From contig BFEA01000294.1 in assembly GCA_003427395.1 (NCBI GenBank), positions 1,716,582-1,780,581 of the forward strand: a DNA stretch of 64,000 bases. The letters run 5' to 3'. Origin of the DNA: Chara braunii. Its lineage: Eukaryota > Streptophyta > Charophyceae > Charales > Characeae. The position numbers and the translations under genes are program-made. Shown here piece by piece: positions 40,733 to 53,903 of the stretch (within the stretch, counting starts at the first letter, position 1; each line of letters opens with the position of its first letter). The notes beneath the pieces were generated by a model, which saw only the letters and a program-made list of their open reading frames with translations, searched no databases and was not told the DNA's origin.

Positions 40733-41766
40733 CGAGGACATTGGTGAGTGTGCAAAGGCCCTAACCCTCTAGCAGTTTCTCCAAAAGATAAAGGAGAGAT
40801 TTCTTGATAAAACGACAACCGACAAGGCCTTTGAGGAATGCACCACGATAGGCCAGAAGCGTTGGACTTCTGTGGATGCTTTGTCACGTGAAGTGGACCG
40901 ACTCTTGCAGGTACCTGGGTTGAACTTACAAGACAACCAGGTTCTGTATATCTGTTCATGTGCTTTACCTGAACCCATTCCCGGACAGCTCGTGGCAGAG
41001 GCCAAGTCTGGGAGCTATAAGCATCGACAATTTTGTGATCTTGCTCTCCAACGAGAGCAGATGACGACCTAGGTAAAAGTATGTACGCTTCGGTGGTAGA
41101 GTTTGGACCGGTTGGTGGGTACGGTAAGCGGGTCCTTCGGTGGCACAAGCGCCAGGATCACATGCTTGTCGTGTTCGACAATGACATCGTAGAAAAGTTA
41201 CCCCTCGTCGAGTCCGAGGGAGGAGTAGCTAATGGCGGTAGCGAGTCCTGGAAGGGTGACGTCGATGCCGTAGTGGCCAACAAGGGAGGCCCAGGTCAAT
41301 GGAAAAAAAAGAGGAGGCCACATTCGTTTCCCGAGCACCCCGGCATCGCGTTCGGGAAGCCCTCTGAAAAATTGGGAATGACACGAGAGGAGTGGCAGTC
41401 CAAAATGGACAATCGCCAGTGCCTCAAGTGCGGTACCGTGGGACACGTGATCGCGTGGTGTCCTTTTATTCAGAACCCAAAAGCGAGCAACCAGTAGGAG
41501 TAGTATCAACTCCTACCAAGTCAAAGGAAAGAGTAAAGGTAAGGCGCCAACAACCCCTTTTAACCCCTCGACTCTTTAAGGTAGAGGATGAGTTTTCTTC
41601 AGCCCATCGTCCAGAGCACCCTGACACTGTTCTTTGCTTTATGTCACTGGACGATTCCCTTGGCGAGCTCGGTAACAAGCTCATAACACTTCGGAGTTCG
41701 TGGGCTAAGAAAGCTAAGACTAGGGGTGAACTTATGATTGCGGATATTGAGATCGCACATACATGA
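40733..41766 (+). pseudogene. Element D Gag with CCHC knuckle
   Basis: A capsid-like segment (KAFEECTTIGQKRW, LQVPGLNLQDNQVLYICSCA) ends at a stop near 41072. A second frame (41081-41497) has YGKRVLRWHKRQDHMLVVF and the zinc knuckle CLKCGTVGHVIAWC. Element C encodes the same block at 57265-57640, which defines family 2. Confidence 0.75.
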
Positions 41767-43640
41767 GTAGGTGCACTGTCAGATCCAGGATCGGCGTGGT
41801 CTTACATCTTTAAGAAGGCAATTCGCAAATTGCATATGAGAATGAAGGTAAGAGATTTACCTAGACCGATCGTGTCTATATTGCCTGACATGAGCACGAT
41901 CACTTCATGATTAAGGAAGATAAGGAAATTTTACACGAAGTATCCTTCCTCGTTGAAAAGAACCTGCATTTGACATGATTTTGGGAATGGATCTGACTCA
42001 AAATTGTAAAGCTAAAGGACGAGAAGTCCGAAAAGCGAGCCATAAAGTTAGCCTTTAGGTCGATGGTCTTCAGTTGATCAGGATGTAATGATGGTATTCG
42101 TTACACTAGTAGGTGTGTGTTCCTCATCCTATCCTCCTCCTATTGAAAAAATTCTCGAGGGATGGTCTTCAAGAAGAAGTTGGTCAGTATGTAATGATGG
42201 TACTCGTTAAATGAGTAGGTGAGTGTTCCTTATCCTATCCTCCTCCTATTGAAAAAATTTTCGAGGAATACAAGGACTTCCAGAGTGAGTCGATGGGAAT
42301 CATTGAGCGTGCTAGGGAACTTGCAAATTATTCTCGGAAGCAAGATTCCCAAGGTTCTCATCTATCGCATGTCTTCGAGGGAACTTGAGGAACTTGACAA
42401 AATAGTTGCAAAAACTTATGCATAAAGGATGGACTCGCCCTAGCTCATCTCCTTATGGTGCCCCTGTCTTATTCGTGCCCAAAAAGGAAGGTGAACTTCG
42501 ACTATGCATAGATTATCGAGGGCTGAATTCCGTCGTGAAACCATTTCCGCGCATTGACGACATGTTGGACCAATTGCAGGGATGCAGGTATTTCAAGAAG
42601 ATTACTCTTTAGCCAGGGTACCACCAAATCGAGGTGGATTATGAAGATCAACACAAGACGACTTTCCGAACGAGGTATGGCCACTACGAGTTCTTGGTTA
42701 TGCCTTTCAGATTGACTAGTGCACATGCAGCCTTTCAAAGGTCAATGAATAAATTGTTTCGTCAATGACTTGATCAATTCGTAGTAGTCTACCTCGGCGA
42801 TATTCTAGTGTATAGTTAGACACTAGCAGATCACGAGAAACATCTAAGGGTTCTGCGGAAATTGTACGAAGATAATTTCAAAATGAACCCGAAAAAGTTT
42901 GAGTTTGCTAAGCCTGAAGTTTTGTACTTGGGGCGTATAGTAAGCGAGGAAGGACTAAGGCTCGAGGAAAAAAGATCACAAGAATTCAAAATTGGCTCTA
43001 GTCTAAGATTATAAGTGAGTTTATATCTTTTTTAGGACTCGCTAGTTATTATAGGAAGTTTGTCAGTTATTTCTCTTTGATAGTTGTTCCTATGAGAAGA
43101 CTTTTGAAGAAGGAAAGGCCTTACATCAATTTTTCTTTGATAGTTGGTCCTATGAGGAAACTTTTGAAGAAGGAGAAACCTTAGTTGTGGGACAAAGATT
43201 GTGAGTCGTCGTTCAAAAAGTTGCTGACTCACTACCCGGTTTTAAAAATTGTTGATCCTTCTCTCCCTTTCATCGTCACGACTGACGCAAGTCAGCATGG
43301 GATTGGAGTTGTGCTACAACAGGATGACGGTAAGGGATATAGACCTATAGAGTTTATGTCCAGGAGACTTTCGCTCGAGAAAATGGCTAACTCCACCTAA
43401 GGAAGGGAATTGTATGCCTTAGTTGCTGCATTGGACACCTGGAAGCACTACTTGTTAGGGAGGCACTTCACTGTCTATTCGGATCACTCCACTCTAAAAT
43501 GGAGAAAGAAGACAACCTAGACTCTCTGATAAGTTGGTGAGATAGTCCGCTTTTATCGACACCTTCGATTTTGAATTGAAAATTATAAAAGGAAAGTCTA
43601 ATGTGGTTGCAGATGCTTTGTCCAGGTGTGCAGACTTCTT
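41767..43640 (+). pseudogene. Element D protease, reverse transcriptase and RNase H
   Basis: The protease is reduced to ALSDPGSAWSYI, where DPG replaces DSG. RT blocks include [39 protein letters not shown] and LVMPF. The catalytic box reads YLGDILVYS, with the first Asp changed to Gly. RNase H has PFIVTTDASQHGIGVVLQQD and [17 protein letters not shown]-like segments, then NVVADALSR. Stops interrupt RT several times, and there is a short internal tandem duplication at 43069-43190. Confidence 0.85.
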
Positions 43641-45094
43641 TGTAACCACTGTCATCTATCTAGATATCGAGAGTGAATTGAAGGAACAAATTTGAAAGGG
43701 TTATGCAAGTGATCCTATTTGGAGTCCTATCATTAGGACCCTGCGAAAGCATCCAGAGCTATTCTCAGAATATCGAATGACTGATGGCTTACTCTTCTAC
43801 GTGGATAAAACCTTAGAAAGATTATGTATCTATTCTCCGAATATCGAATGATTGATGGCTTACTCTTCTCCGTGGATAAAACCTTAGAAAGATTATGTAT
43901 TCCTCACCAATAATCAATCAAAAGTTTGATCATTGGGGAATGTCATGATGCCGAGGGTCATTTTGGTTTTAAGAAGACGTATGCTGATGGTCGAGAACGC
44001 TTTGAATGGAAAGGAATGGAAGAGGATGTACTAACCTATGTGCGGACTTGCCTTGTATGTAAGAGAACAAACCCTCACATGAGAATCCGTTGGGATTGTT
44101 GAGACCACTGCCTATTCCAAGTGAGCCAGGTGAGTTTATCTCCATAGACTTCACAAGTCTGACTAAAAGTCGAAATGGCAACAGTCAGGTAATGGTATGT
44201 GGACAGATTCTCTAAATATGCTATGTTCATTCCTTTGCCAGTCGAAGCTAAAGTTGAACGGGTTATCCGAAAGTTCCGAACGCGATGGGTTTCTGAGTAT
44301 GGATTCCCGAAAACAATCGTGTGTAACAGGGATGTTCGAAGTGGCAGAAGCTGACGGAAGTCTATGGCACCAGGTTGACCATGTCGGCAGGAAGACACCC
44401 TAAAACAAATGGCCAAACTGAGTAGATGAATTGTATGTGCCGCCAACTTTTGCGCATGCATGTTCGACTTGATCAAATAGATTGGGATGAGAACTTACCT
44501 AAGATTGCTAGCGTGTATAATAATAGTATACGTACTATTACAGGAAGAACACCCAATGCACTGCATAAAGGTTGGAAACGTTGACGTCCTATTGATGCTT
44601 GAACTCGGGATCAAATTCAGAGGTTACGCGAAGGTATCGTCGACCATCGTAGTTTCAGGAAGGTGATTGGTATGGGTGAAGTCTAAAGAATTTTCCTTGG
44701 AAAAAAAACGTATCTTTGAAAGTGCTACCTGTCTATCATGGGCCCTGGGAGTTCTCAAGGTGATTGGGGATGCAATTCTCAAGGAATTGATGTACCCCCT
44801 AACCTCAGAACCTATCCTGTTTTTCACGCGTCTAAACTCTTGCCATATGTAGAGGGAATTGAGTTTTCTAATAGACCATCTATGTTTCCCCCCTCCATGA
44901 ATGGAGGCCATGAAGTTGAGAAAATTTTGGAACATGGCTATTTTTCTACTGACTGCAGAGGACAATCGCAAAAGCAGTATAAGGTATTTAAGCCTCAACC
45001 CCCTACTGAAGCTAGATGGTTCAGTAAGAAGGAAACCTTTCCTACTACTGTTGAGATTGTTGCTGCATATGAACGCAGGTTGAAGGAAAATTGA
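43641..45094 (+). pseudogene. Element D integrase and C-terminal domain
   Basis: The HHCC finger (GECHDAEGHFGFKKTYA, CLVCKRTN) and core segments (FISIDFTSLTKSRNGNSQV) are split between frames. A roughly 80-bp tandem duplication lies at 43770-43905. The C-terminal part (44738-45094) is open: NLRTYPVFHASKLLPYVEG, FPPSMNGGHEVEKIL and TEARWFSKKE. Confidence 0.8.
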
Positions 45095-45135
45095 TGTATT
45101 TCTGTGATGGAACTCGAAAATTGGGACGGCAGGAA

Positions 45136-46211
45136 TGCAATAACCCATGCAGTAAGACCCATGGAATGTCTAAGGGCCTCGCCAGGCCACCCAGACCCAG
45201 GTTGAAGGGAAGAAAAGACCCCTACATGGAATCCGGGCGTAAGCGGGCAACAGTTGACCAAAGTCAACTGCTCGTCCAACAGTCAAAGTCAAAATGGACC
45301 CAGCCCAGGCCGTCGGTTAGACGCACACACTTGTTTGTATGCAGGTACCCAGACAACATCAGGTCCCAAGGGGAAGTCTGCAACTGCACACAATACAGGC
45401 CCTCGACTTTGAGTCAATTTGTAAGATCGTGGGAAGGAGATTTGAGGGTAGACTGCCTCGTCAAATACTACATAAGGTTTGGTCTCCAGGGGTCAACATT
45501 CAGTTTTGCTATGCTGCCTCGACGTTGGCTTGACTCTAGCTGGACGCTGGCTCGGCGCTGGCTGTGCTGGTACCGTGGATGACGGTGTGGGACTGTGGCA
45601 GCATGCTGGCGCCTTCTGTGTTGAGTGCCAACCTTTGTCGATGTGGCGCGTGCCACCTGTCTTCATTGCTAACACAAGGCAGACCATCTGTCTTCATTGT
45701 TGATGTGGCGCATGCCACCTGTCTATATTATTGATGTGGTACAAGCCACTTGTCTCTACTGTTGACGAGGCACTGGCCATGTTGTGTACATGAGGTGAAT
45801 GGTTGGGATAAGGAGGGAGATTGGGATCTGTGGATGATTCGGAATTGAAACGCACTCGAGGTTAACGTTGATACCGTGTACTGCTATTGTCTTCATTGTC
45901 TCCAGGAGATGACAGTGCCACGTGACACTTCGATGAGATCAAGGCTTATGAAACTTGGAACTTTATATTGATTGATGACGTGGAGGCGAGGGGAAGCTTG
46001 GAAAAGGAGTGGGTAATGATTGGGCTACTGTTGTGTGGTCTTTGATTACGTCTTCCACCATCTCCTCTATCTATTCCCGCACTCTCTTCGTCTATTGGTA
46101 ACGAGATATTGTATTAGGTATCACTTTCACGATAAGTTTAGACATTGTGCAAATCAGAGTCTACTTGTGCTTCGACGTTTGACGAGTATCTTCCAGTCTG
46201 GGTTCATTATA
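45136..46211 (+). repeat. 3' LTR of element D
   Basis: It is full length at 1076 bp, following a GGACGGCAGGAA purine-rich tract. The middle carries imperfect repeats of a GATGTGGCGCRTGCCACCTGT unit at about 45635-45760. Confidence 0.88.
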
Positions 46212-46292
46212 TTTAGTACGACTTCGGGAATTTGGGCCCTAAAGGGCCTTGTCCCTTTGTGAGGTAGATGGTTACTCCAAAATTGGTAGAAG

Positions 46293-47259
46293 TGCAAGGA
46301 ATATGGATGATAAAAAACAAATTTCAGAATGGCTGTACCAAGCAGAGAGCTCAATGCACCAAGATACCATCCAAAGAAAAACAATGCAATGAACCAAAAT
46401 ATCATTGTAGACACTCTCTGGCCACACCAACATAGTATCCAAAGTCGCTCATCCAGATTGGCGTTCAGCGCCCAGCCTACACTACTCAGATTATCTATCC
46501 TACACTACGTTTGTGCAACAGGAATGACTTTGCAGCTGATGACCAATGTACGTGACGTCTTCGCCAATGCAGACTACCAACATACACCAGGTACGGGTCT
46601 CTCTCTCCTCCCCTCATCACCTGTCTCCCCACAACATGCGTTTCCTACCCAAAGAAAACCATAGCCATCATGCTCATGTGCCACAGCAGCTCGACTATGG
46701 CCGATGTCCGCCCACTGCCACCACAACGGCCCTCTCACCTTGCAGCGCCCGTGCAGGTGTCTGGCTAGCAGCGCTAGCTCAACTGCTCATACGTCAATGC
46801 AGTAGCATGGCCGCAATACCTGCATACGCCAGACTGTCCTTGGGTAGGGCCGATCACTTTCCTTTATGGAAAGTGCACCCTACTTTGGCCTCTGCTGGGC
46901 CTGTTGGGCTGGGGCCGAGTAGCTTCACGTTGGGCCAAAGTGTCTACGCCCAAGCCCAAGCAGACAAATGCTTGTGATAGCAGCTTCGACATGCGGCCAA
47001 CCACCCCACGCAGCCTGTACGTGCTCCCTGTTTTCTAATAGTTCGAGAGGTCTACTTCGACATATAAGCGTCCAGGAACTTGGAAGCTTCCTCGAAGATT
47101 TTGATTCTCACGGGTAGGATTTCTGTAACCAACTGGCGCGTGGCAACTGTCTGGCGCCCACCATGCAGAAAACAAGCCCGCTTTCACTTAGGGCGGGCAT
47201 GCTACTTGGGCATTGGACAGACGTGGCGTAGCAGCCAAAGTGAGTGCAAAGTCCTCACA
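46293..47259 (-). repeat. 3' LTR of element B
   Basis: It matches 62377-63376, including the CTTTCCTTYATGGAAAGTGC and AGTAGCTTCACGTTGGGCC blocks. Confidence 0.87.
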
Positions 47260-47655
47260 TTCCATCCCCCTTGGCTTCAAAGTTCGTTGAGATGCGTGTA
47301 CGCAGGTGCGTTCCCCTTCAATCTTCATTCATACTCTGCAACGACCTGACATGTTGTCTTAATCAGTTCGTCTTTTGTGATCCAGAAGTGTTCATTTGGA
47401 TCCGTATAATGCCTGAATCTGGGGGGTGGCTTGGGCATTGGAAAGCTGCGGCGTAGCGGCCAAAGTGAGTGCAAAGTCCTCACATTCCATCCCCCTTGGC
47501 TTCAAAAGTTCGTTGAGATGCGTGTACGCAGGTGCGTTCCCCTTCAATCTTCGTTCATACTCTGCAACGATCTAAGGTGTTGTCTTAATCCGTTCCTTTT
47601 TTGTGATCTGACAGTCTTCATTTGGATCCGTATGATACCTGAATCTGACCCTGTA
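47205..47655. repeat. 225-bp tandem duplication across the LTR end of element B
   Basis: CTTGGGCATTGG starts copies at 47205 and 47430. Each includes the last ~55 bp of the LTR, the polypurine tract (TTCCATCCCCCTTGG on the + strand) and about 160 bp of internal sequence. Confidence 0.88.
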
Positions 47656-50600
47656 CTCTCGTGCAGGTTTCGGCGGTGTTTCCTTTGCGAACTGACATAG
47701 GAACAGGCAGATCTCTATGATTCACAACGTCGTCAGTGTCCATGTGGCCATTCATGGTTGGGGGCAGCATTGATGTTCTTGACGAAGACTTGTCACTCTC
47801 AACGACAGGTGCAAGCTTGGAAGCGTGAAACACAGGAATGAAGTACTGATCCATCAGTTTTCTAGGGATGTCGAATTCCTGTCCTAACTCGCTAGCCTTT
47901 ACCCAGAGACATTCCCCTACCTGAAATGTGGACCGTCTTCTAAGTTTGTTCCTAGAGGCAATCACCGCCTCTTGAGATCTTCTAATATGCTAAACAGCCT
48001 GCTGCAACAACTTCTCATAATGGACACCGGATTTTATGGTTCCAGGAGTTGCAGCTGGTCGGTTTTCATCCCGGGCCTGAGCTTGTGGATGACGTCCATC
48101 ATGATAGTGTCTTTCTTGTAGGCTTCCACCAATGATCGAGTAAGCTCATCAGATAAGCCAAACTCGGTAATTAGCACACCGAGATAGTTTGCCCTCCGCG
48201 AGAGAGCATCAGTAACCTGATTGTACTCTCCTTTCACATAGTCCAGCTCGAAGTCATATTGATTTATGACATCAATCCAGCGTTTGAGTGCATAGGAGAA
48301 GACTGGTTGTGCTTTGATCCACTTAAGCATCAGATGGTCAGTCCTGAGATAGAAGAACCGTCCCAAAAGAACATGCCTGTAGTGGATAAGAGCTTTATGG
48401 AATGAGCCCAGTCTCGTCAATCAATCACGTCGTCAGATAGCAATGTCGTGAGATAACAATGTCGAGATAATCATTCTAGCCAGTCCATCAATTCGAAATC
48501 CATGAAATACATGATCCTTTATATCCACTTGCAAAGTCTCCAAGTCGAGAGTATCCAGACTGGAAAAGATGGGGGGAAGGAAGGACAAATGGAGGGAGAA
48601 GAATATTGTAACAATCAAGGCCTGCTTCTCCTCCGGGCTTCCCACCTTTGCCATGTCAGCAACCTGAACACAGTATGACACGTGGATGATGTAAAACAGC
48701 CCCTCGCAGACGAGCACCTCCAGCAGTGAAAAGAATCAGCAGTAGTGTCACATTCGGTAAGACCAGGTACCCGCCACGATGTCACCTCTCGCCCACTCTC
48801 TCTCTCTCTCTCATCACTACTTCGCCATCGTCTATGGTCACAACACCGGATGCCCTTCTCTCTCCTCCCTTACTACAGTAAGTGTCTGGCGTACACAGAA
48901 CAGCATGGCACTAGCGCCCTCCTATCAAGTCTCATGTGCAACATCAAAGCCGCAAGCAACTCGCAAGAGTGAATGCCCAAGCAGTAGCGATGTCAACCTT
49001 ATATAGTGTTAAATCACGCTGTCCAGGGTCAGCGTCTGTCCATGTGAGGCCTCGGCTTCTCCTCAATGTCGACGAATCAGATCCGGTTTGTCCCAGTTTC
49101 GGTTTGGACTCCTTGAGGCGTGAATCTTTTGGAACCTGCAGATTCCAGATTGACAGCTAGGAAATCTTGTGTGTCGACTTTGACTTGTCGGATCTGGGTG
49201 TGGGTCCACGAGTTGGCTGTTGAGTTTTCGGTCCACTGTCAGTCTGGGCCATTTTTGAGGGCCCCTTTTTTTGGGCCCTGCCCATTCTTGCTTGTTTGGG
49301 GGCGCAACCAGAGCCCAGCGGCTCGACATGGCACACGAGTTAAAACATTTATTAAACCCGCAGAGCTCGCTCTTGTAGGGTGGACTTTGCTAGTTTCTTT
49401 GATGGCATCTTCTTGCTGAGGTACTCGATCGGCCTTAACTTCTTCCGGTTCTGTTTAGCCAACATTGCGCCAATGCCATATTGGCTTGCGTTAGTGGTAA
49501 CAATGAATGGCTTCTCAGGATTAGGGAGCATGAGAACCTAATGATGCATGGTAATGTGCTTCAATCACAGTCGTTAGTCCATTCCCAGGGAGTGTCAAGG
49601 CATTTTAAATCAGTCAAGGGGGCAGCAACCGTAGTATAAGTCTTTACACAATTGCAGTAGTAGCATGTCATCCCCAAGAAAGATTTAGCCTCCGTCACAG
49701 ACGGAGGTCGTGGCTGATCAGGAATGTTGGCCACCTTCACATCTTTCGGCCTAACTCCTCCTGCGGATACCTCATGACCCAAGTGCAAGATCTTGGTGCG
49801 ACGAAACTCACATTTTTTATCTTGTGCGGTCGGAGGAGGGTCAACGTGGTGTGTGTGCTCCTCAACAGTCTTACTAAAGACAAGAATATAGTTGAGGTAC
49901 ACGAAGATAAACTTGTCTAAGTAGTCGGTAGATATCCTATTAATGGCGTGCTGGAGTGTACCCAATGCATTGCAAAGGCCAGAAGACATCACCACAAACT
50001 CGTACGGACCGTACGAGGTTTGGAAATCGGGTTTGTGTTGGTCCTCTGTCTTATTGCAAACCAGATTTTTTAAGTCAATTTTTGTGAAGTAGCTACATCC
50101 TTGCACCCTATCCAATAGGTCGCCAATGCGGGGTAGGGGCTCTGTATTATTCACTGTGATGGCATTGATGTTTCTAAAATCAATACACAACGATCCCCCT
50201 TTCTTCGCTATCGATAAAATTGGTGACACGTAGGGAGGTGTACTAGGTTGTATCCAACCCTTCTCCATGAGCTCTTTCAGTTGCCGACGGAGTTCGTCCA
50301 ACTCGGTCGAAGCCACCTATAGATCCTCCCCTTTGGTATTTTACTCCTTGGGATGATTTCTATGGCGTGGACCACCTCTCTCAACAACTCCCGAAGGCTC
50401 CTCAAACAGATCAAGGTACGACGTGGACAACCCCTCTCCACGACTCCCGAAGGCTCCTTAAACAGACCAAGGTTCCTAGCGACGACAACTTCGACCTGTA
50501 GGGGTGATTTAACGGCCTCCCCTTCCTCAGAGACGAACACCAAGAACATACTCTCCTCTTGGTTTTGTTTATGCTAGTTATGGAATCCAGATGCGCACAT

Positions 50601-51102
50601 GTAACCATAGGAGTCTACTTACGTACTAGCCTTGTACTAAGCTAGTCTAACGGTTCTCCCATCTGGCAAGCACCTTTCAGTCCCAGTCAAACTGGGGCTT
50701 GGCAACCTCGAGGTAGTACATACCCAACAACATGTCGAATGACGAGTTGTCACTGACCAGGACGAAATCTTATGATTAAGTTTACCTCCTCCATAGATGA
50801 AGGTGCAGACCACGTCTTTGACATCGTCATTTACAACCATGCGCTCTTTGTTGGCTAGAGTAGATGCTACAAACCTACTCAAACATTCCCTTACGCACAG
50901 TTTCTCAATGCAGTCGCGAGTTATGAAGTTTCATGAGGAAATTATGTATGAAGGCACCACACTTGTGGCCACCTACATTGGCCTCCACAACGAAATGGTC
51001 CTCTTTAGGACCCTTTGATAATGCCACGCAAGACGCACATGGGTCTCTTGCCGACCACTCCGTTTCTAAGTCCGCAAGGCTTCAGACGCATCTAACACAG
51101 AC
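47618..51102 (-). pseudogene. Element B pol remnant (protease, RT, RNase H, C-terminal domain)
   Basis: The protease region lies at about 50637-51050. RT at 50549-49561 has WIQPSTPPYVSPIL, LCIDFRNINAITVNN, KIDLKNLV and a catalytic box YLNYILVFSK in which both Asp are lost. RNase H is split by an insertion, with its end at 48411-48034 (HLMLKWIKAQPVFSYALKRW, NQVTDALSRRANYLG). The C-terminal domain at 47965-47618 has GECLWVKASELGQEFDIPRK and TMNGHMDTDDVVNH. The integrase core is missing between 48034 and 47965. Confidence 0.82.
48412..49358. mobile_element. 0.95-kb unclassified insertion in the RNase H region of element B
   Basis: Alignment to element A shows the RNase H coding sequence is interrupted here. 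The edges carry CCCAG (48407-48411) and CGCAG (49359-49363), a possible 5-bp duplication with one mismatch. The interior has a CT-rich stretch and an ACCAGGTACC motif like those in the LTRs, so it may be a solo LTR. The termini were not resolved. Confidence 0.5.
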
Positions 51103-52400
51103 TAAGAACACTGCTGATTTCTGAGTTCCTTTGGTGGAATGGATGCCCTGCTGAGATTCGTGCATTCTGCTGAGTTTTATAAGTTTGTGTGTGTGTGCGT
51201 GCTTGGTGACCTCTGTGGTTGTCCGAGTGTTTGTTGACACGAGTGTGTGTGTGACCCGCAAGGGTACTTGCGTGTTTGGAAGGCCCGTAGGGCCGGTACT
51301 TATCTGTGGCCGTGACATTGAGGGTTACATCAGGGAAAACACACAAGTGGCGGAGCAAGAGGCCCGCAACACTTAGAGCAGCGGAAAACACACAAGTAGC
51401 AGGGAGGCCTTTACCACACCAAGTAGAAGTAGATGTACCGGGTACTCTAGGCCGAGCAGAAGAAGAAGTTGGCATTTTTTGAGGCACAATAGAGGTAGGC
51501 TAGGTCTACGAGGGTACCAGTCCATCCAGTCTGAGTCTAGGACTAACTGTACGGGCAATATCAGAGTGTGCAATGATGTTTCCCTTCGAAAGGGAGGAGG
51601 TACCGGTTGCTTGGGAGGCCGAGAGGCCTGGAAGTCACCGCCCAGGAGGCAAGTTGGCCACTATGTCTTGGGGCCGAGCGAAGAGCCCAGCCTCATTCTT
51701 CGGTGTGCAAGTTTGGCGACACACTGAGGGAGCACTGCCTGGAGGAGAACTGGGTACTACAGCGCTGCTGGGAGGAAGAAGATCGGGAGTACCCACCTCG
51801 GCTATGGGGGAGCTCTACCGGTAGAAGGAGGAGGGAGAAGAGGAAGAGGAAGGATTGTCATGGCTATGGTGGACCTCATGTTGTGCATGCAGTAGAAGAG
51901 GGATTCAGACATTGATTCTGGTTTAGTCATTGAACATTATTATTGTTATTTTTTGCTTGAATAAAAGGGGAGGAGATAAGGAGGAGGAGAGTGGTTGGAG
52001 AAGAAGAAGAGCATTATCATTGNNNNNNNNNNNNNNNNNNNNNNNNNNNNNNNNNNNNNNNNNNNNNNNNNNNNNNNNNNNNNNNNNNNNNNNNNNNNNN
52101 NNNNNNNNNNNNCTGGAGTACATCATCTTCTTCGTCTTTCTTTCTTCTTCTTACATTGAACATTATTATTGTTATTTTTTGCTTGAATATAAGGGGAGGA
52201 GATGAGGAGGAGGAGAGTGGTTGGAGAAGAACAAGAGCATTATCATTGGTCTACGCTGGAGTACATCATCTTCTTCGTCTTTCTTTCTTCTTCTTCTTCT
52301 TCTTTTCCTCTCCTCTCGAGCTCATTCATTTCGTTTTGCAATTGGACGACATTGTATTTAATGATGAATGTGCATTTCATAATTGACCAGGATCGTAACA
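51103..52400 (+). mobile_element. Solo LTR of family 3 inside element B
   Basis: In reverse orientation to element E, it matches the E LTR from CTGATTTCTGAGTT near its start, through GGTACTTATCTGTGGCCGTG and the GGGAGG-rich middle, to GACCAGGATCGTAACA at its end. The flanks AGAC and AGAT may be the target duplication. It contains the sequence gap and a repeated block of about 100 bp. No coding sequence accompanies it. Confidence 0.7.
52023..52112. other. Assembly gap (90 N)
   Basis: Undetermined bases. The block starting CATTGAACATTATTATTG at about 51930 recurs at about 52155 on the other side, so the gap lies in a local duplication. Confidence 1.
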
Positions 52401-52775
52401 AGATTATGAAAATATGGCTCATTGAGCCTCATTCTTTTCTTTTTTTTTAGGCTGGTTGTGGTAACTGGAATTCCCTTTTTTTTCCTGCGAATCCCACACA
52501 GTGGTGAATGAATTTGCAAGAAGGGTAGAATTGCCCAGTTGTGCAATGCCCCACAATGTCTCGCAGAAGGCACACTTAATGTTTGGCGACCAATTGACCA
52601 CCAATATATGCTGAAAAGTGGCATTTAGGTCTACATGTCGGTAGTTATGGGTTAGGGGGAAGATGTATGTAGCTCTCTCGTTTTTTTCTCTTGTTTTCTT
52701 CTTTTGTTTTCTTCTTTTGTTTTCTTATTTGTATTCTTTTGTTTTCTTCGTTGTTTTCTTTTGAATATGCACAGT
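52401..52775. other. Unassigned sequence between solo LTR and element C
   Basis: No match to the corresponding region of element A. It contains a run of TTTTCTTC-like repeats at about 52680-52765. Nothing else was recognised. Confidence 0.5.
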
Positions 52776-53715
52776 TGTAATGAACCCAGTATGGAGGATA
52801 CTCGTCAAGTGTCGAAGTACAAGATAACTTAGCGCTGAAAATGTCTCCAATAATCATGAAATGTGACCCGTGATACAATGTCTCGTAACTAGTAGACGAA
52901 AGGAGGGGGGGGGGAGAAGAGACTTAGAGGCTCAAAGAGTAAGTATCCATCGATGACCACATAGATAGTAGGCCCTCGATTCCCTCATCTCCACATCAAC
53001 AAATAGTGTCCAAGAAGCGAGCCTGACAAGGCCTGATCACATCGGAGTGCCACGTGCAGAGTTCTCCCGTGAAGACATTACAAGAGCGCGCAGGATCGAC
53101 ATCAGCAACATGTAAGTATCCTCTCTCTCTTTCAATCCATCCAGAGATCCTGATCTCCCTCCTTGTCGCATCCAACTCAGCGATGAAGATAGTGTGGCTA
53201 ATGCCACGTCAACAATGGTAGACAGCGCGGCATGCGCCACGTCAGCAATGTAGACAACGCGGCATGCGTCACATCAGCAAGCCAGAAGACAGCTGGCGCC
53301 AAAACAGAGAGGCGCTAGCACGCGTGCAGTAGTCTCCCGTCTTGTCGCAAAGTGCCAGCTTCCAGTCAGCATCAAGCTAGCGCACAACCAGCGTTAAGCC
53401 AACGTCAAGTCAGCATGACAAGATTGAATGTGGACTCTTAGAGGCAGAGTCAATAAGTAGTGTTGACGAGAGTGACTTGCCTCTGGTCCCTCACCCACGG
53501 AGTCTCAGATTGACTCACAGCGGCCTTGGTTGGGTTCGTGTAGACTTTGACTCGTGGCCACAGGGCAGCTAACTTTAGTCAATTGTCGAGCGTAGGGCCC
53601 ATGAATTCACTTTCAGGGGTTCTTTTCCCCCATTCGCAGCATGGTCTTAGGCCGGCTTGGGGTTTGCGGGGTGCCCTTAGACAAACAACGAGGCATATTT
53701 GAGCGGGTTATTGCA
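52776..53715 (-). repeat. 3' LTR of element C
   Basis: It begins TGTAATGAACCCAGT and ends GGGTTATTGCA on the + strand, the reverse complement of the D LTR ends. The middle has several GCCACGTCA motifs. Confidence 0.85.
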
Positions 53716-53903
53716 TTCCTGCCAGCCCAGTTTTCGAGTTCCAATGTTGAAATACATTGTTCTTTTTATCCATGCTCATACGCAGGAGGAGGTAATAGTT
53801 CGTTCTTGCTAAACCATCTAGCTTCAGATGGATGTTGAGACTTAAACTTCACCTTAAACTGCTTCCGCGGTCTGCCTCTGCCACCTGTAGAGAAATATCC
53901 ATG

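Larger units (their letters stand above)
35337..46211 (+). mobile_element. Ty3/gypsy LTR retrotransposon D (family 2) with nested insertions
   Basis: A 414-bp 5' LTR and a 1076-bp 3' LTR share their ends (TGCAATRACCCATGCAG start, CATTAYA end) and are bracketed by TTTA at 35333-35336 and 46212-46215. A tRNA-iMet-type primer site follows the 5' LTR. gag, protease, RT, RNase H, integrase and a C-terminal domain follow in Ty3/gypsy order, all with stops. A hAT-like element and a TTAA element interrupt the gag region. Without them the element is about 7.9 kb. It lies in the carrier intron or downstream flank, in the same orientation as the carrier gene. Confidence 0.9.

Noticed and set aside
46212-46292. 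81 bp between elements D and B as a possible exon
   Set aside because: No carrier motif and no splice sites in a usable phase.
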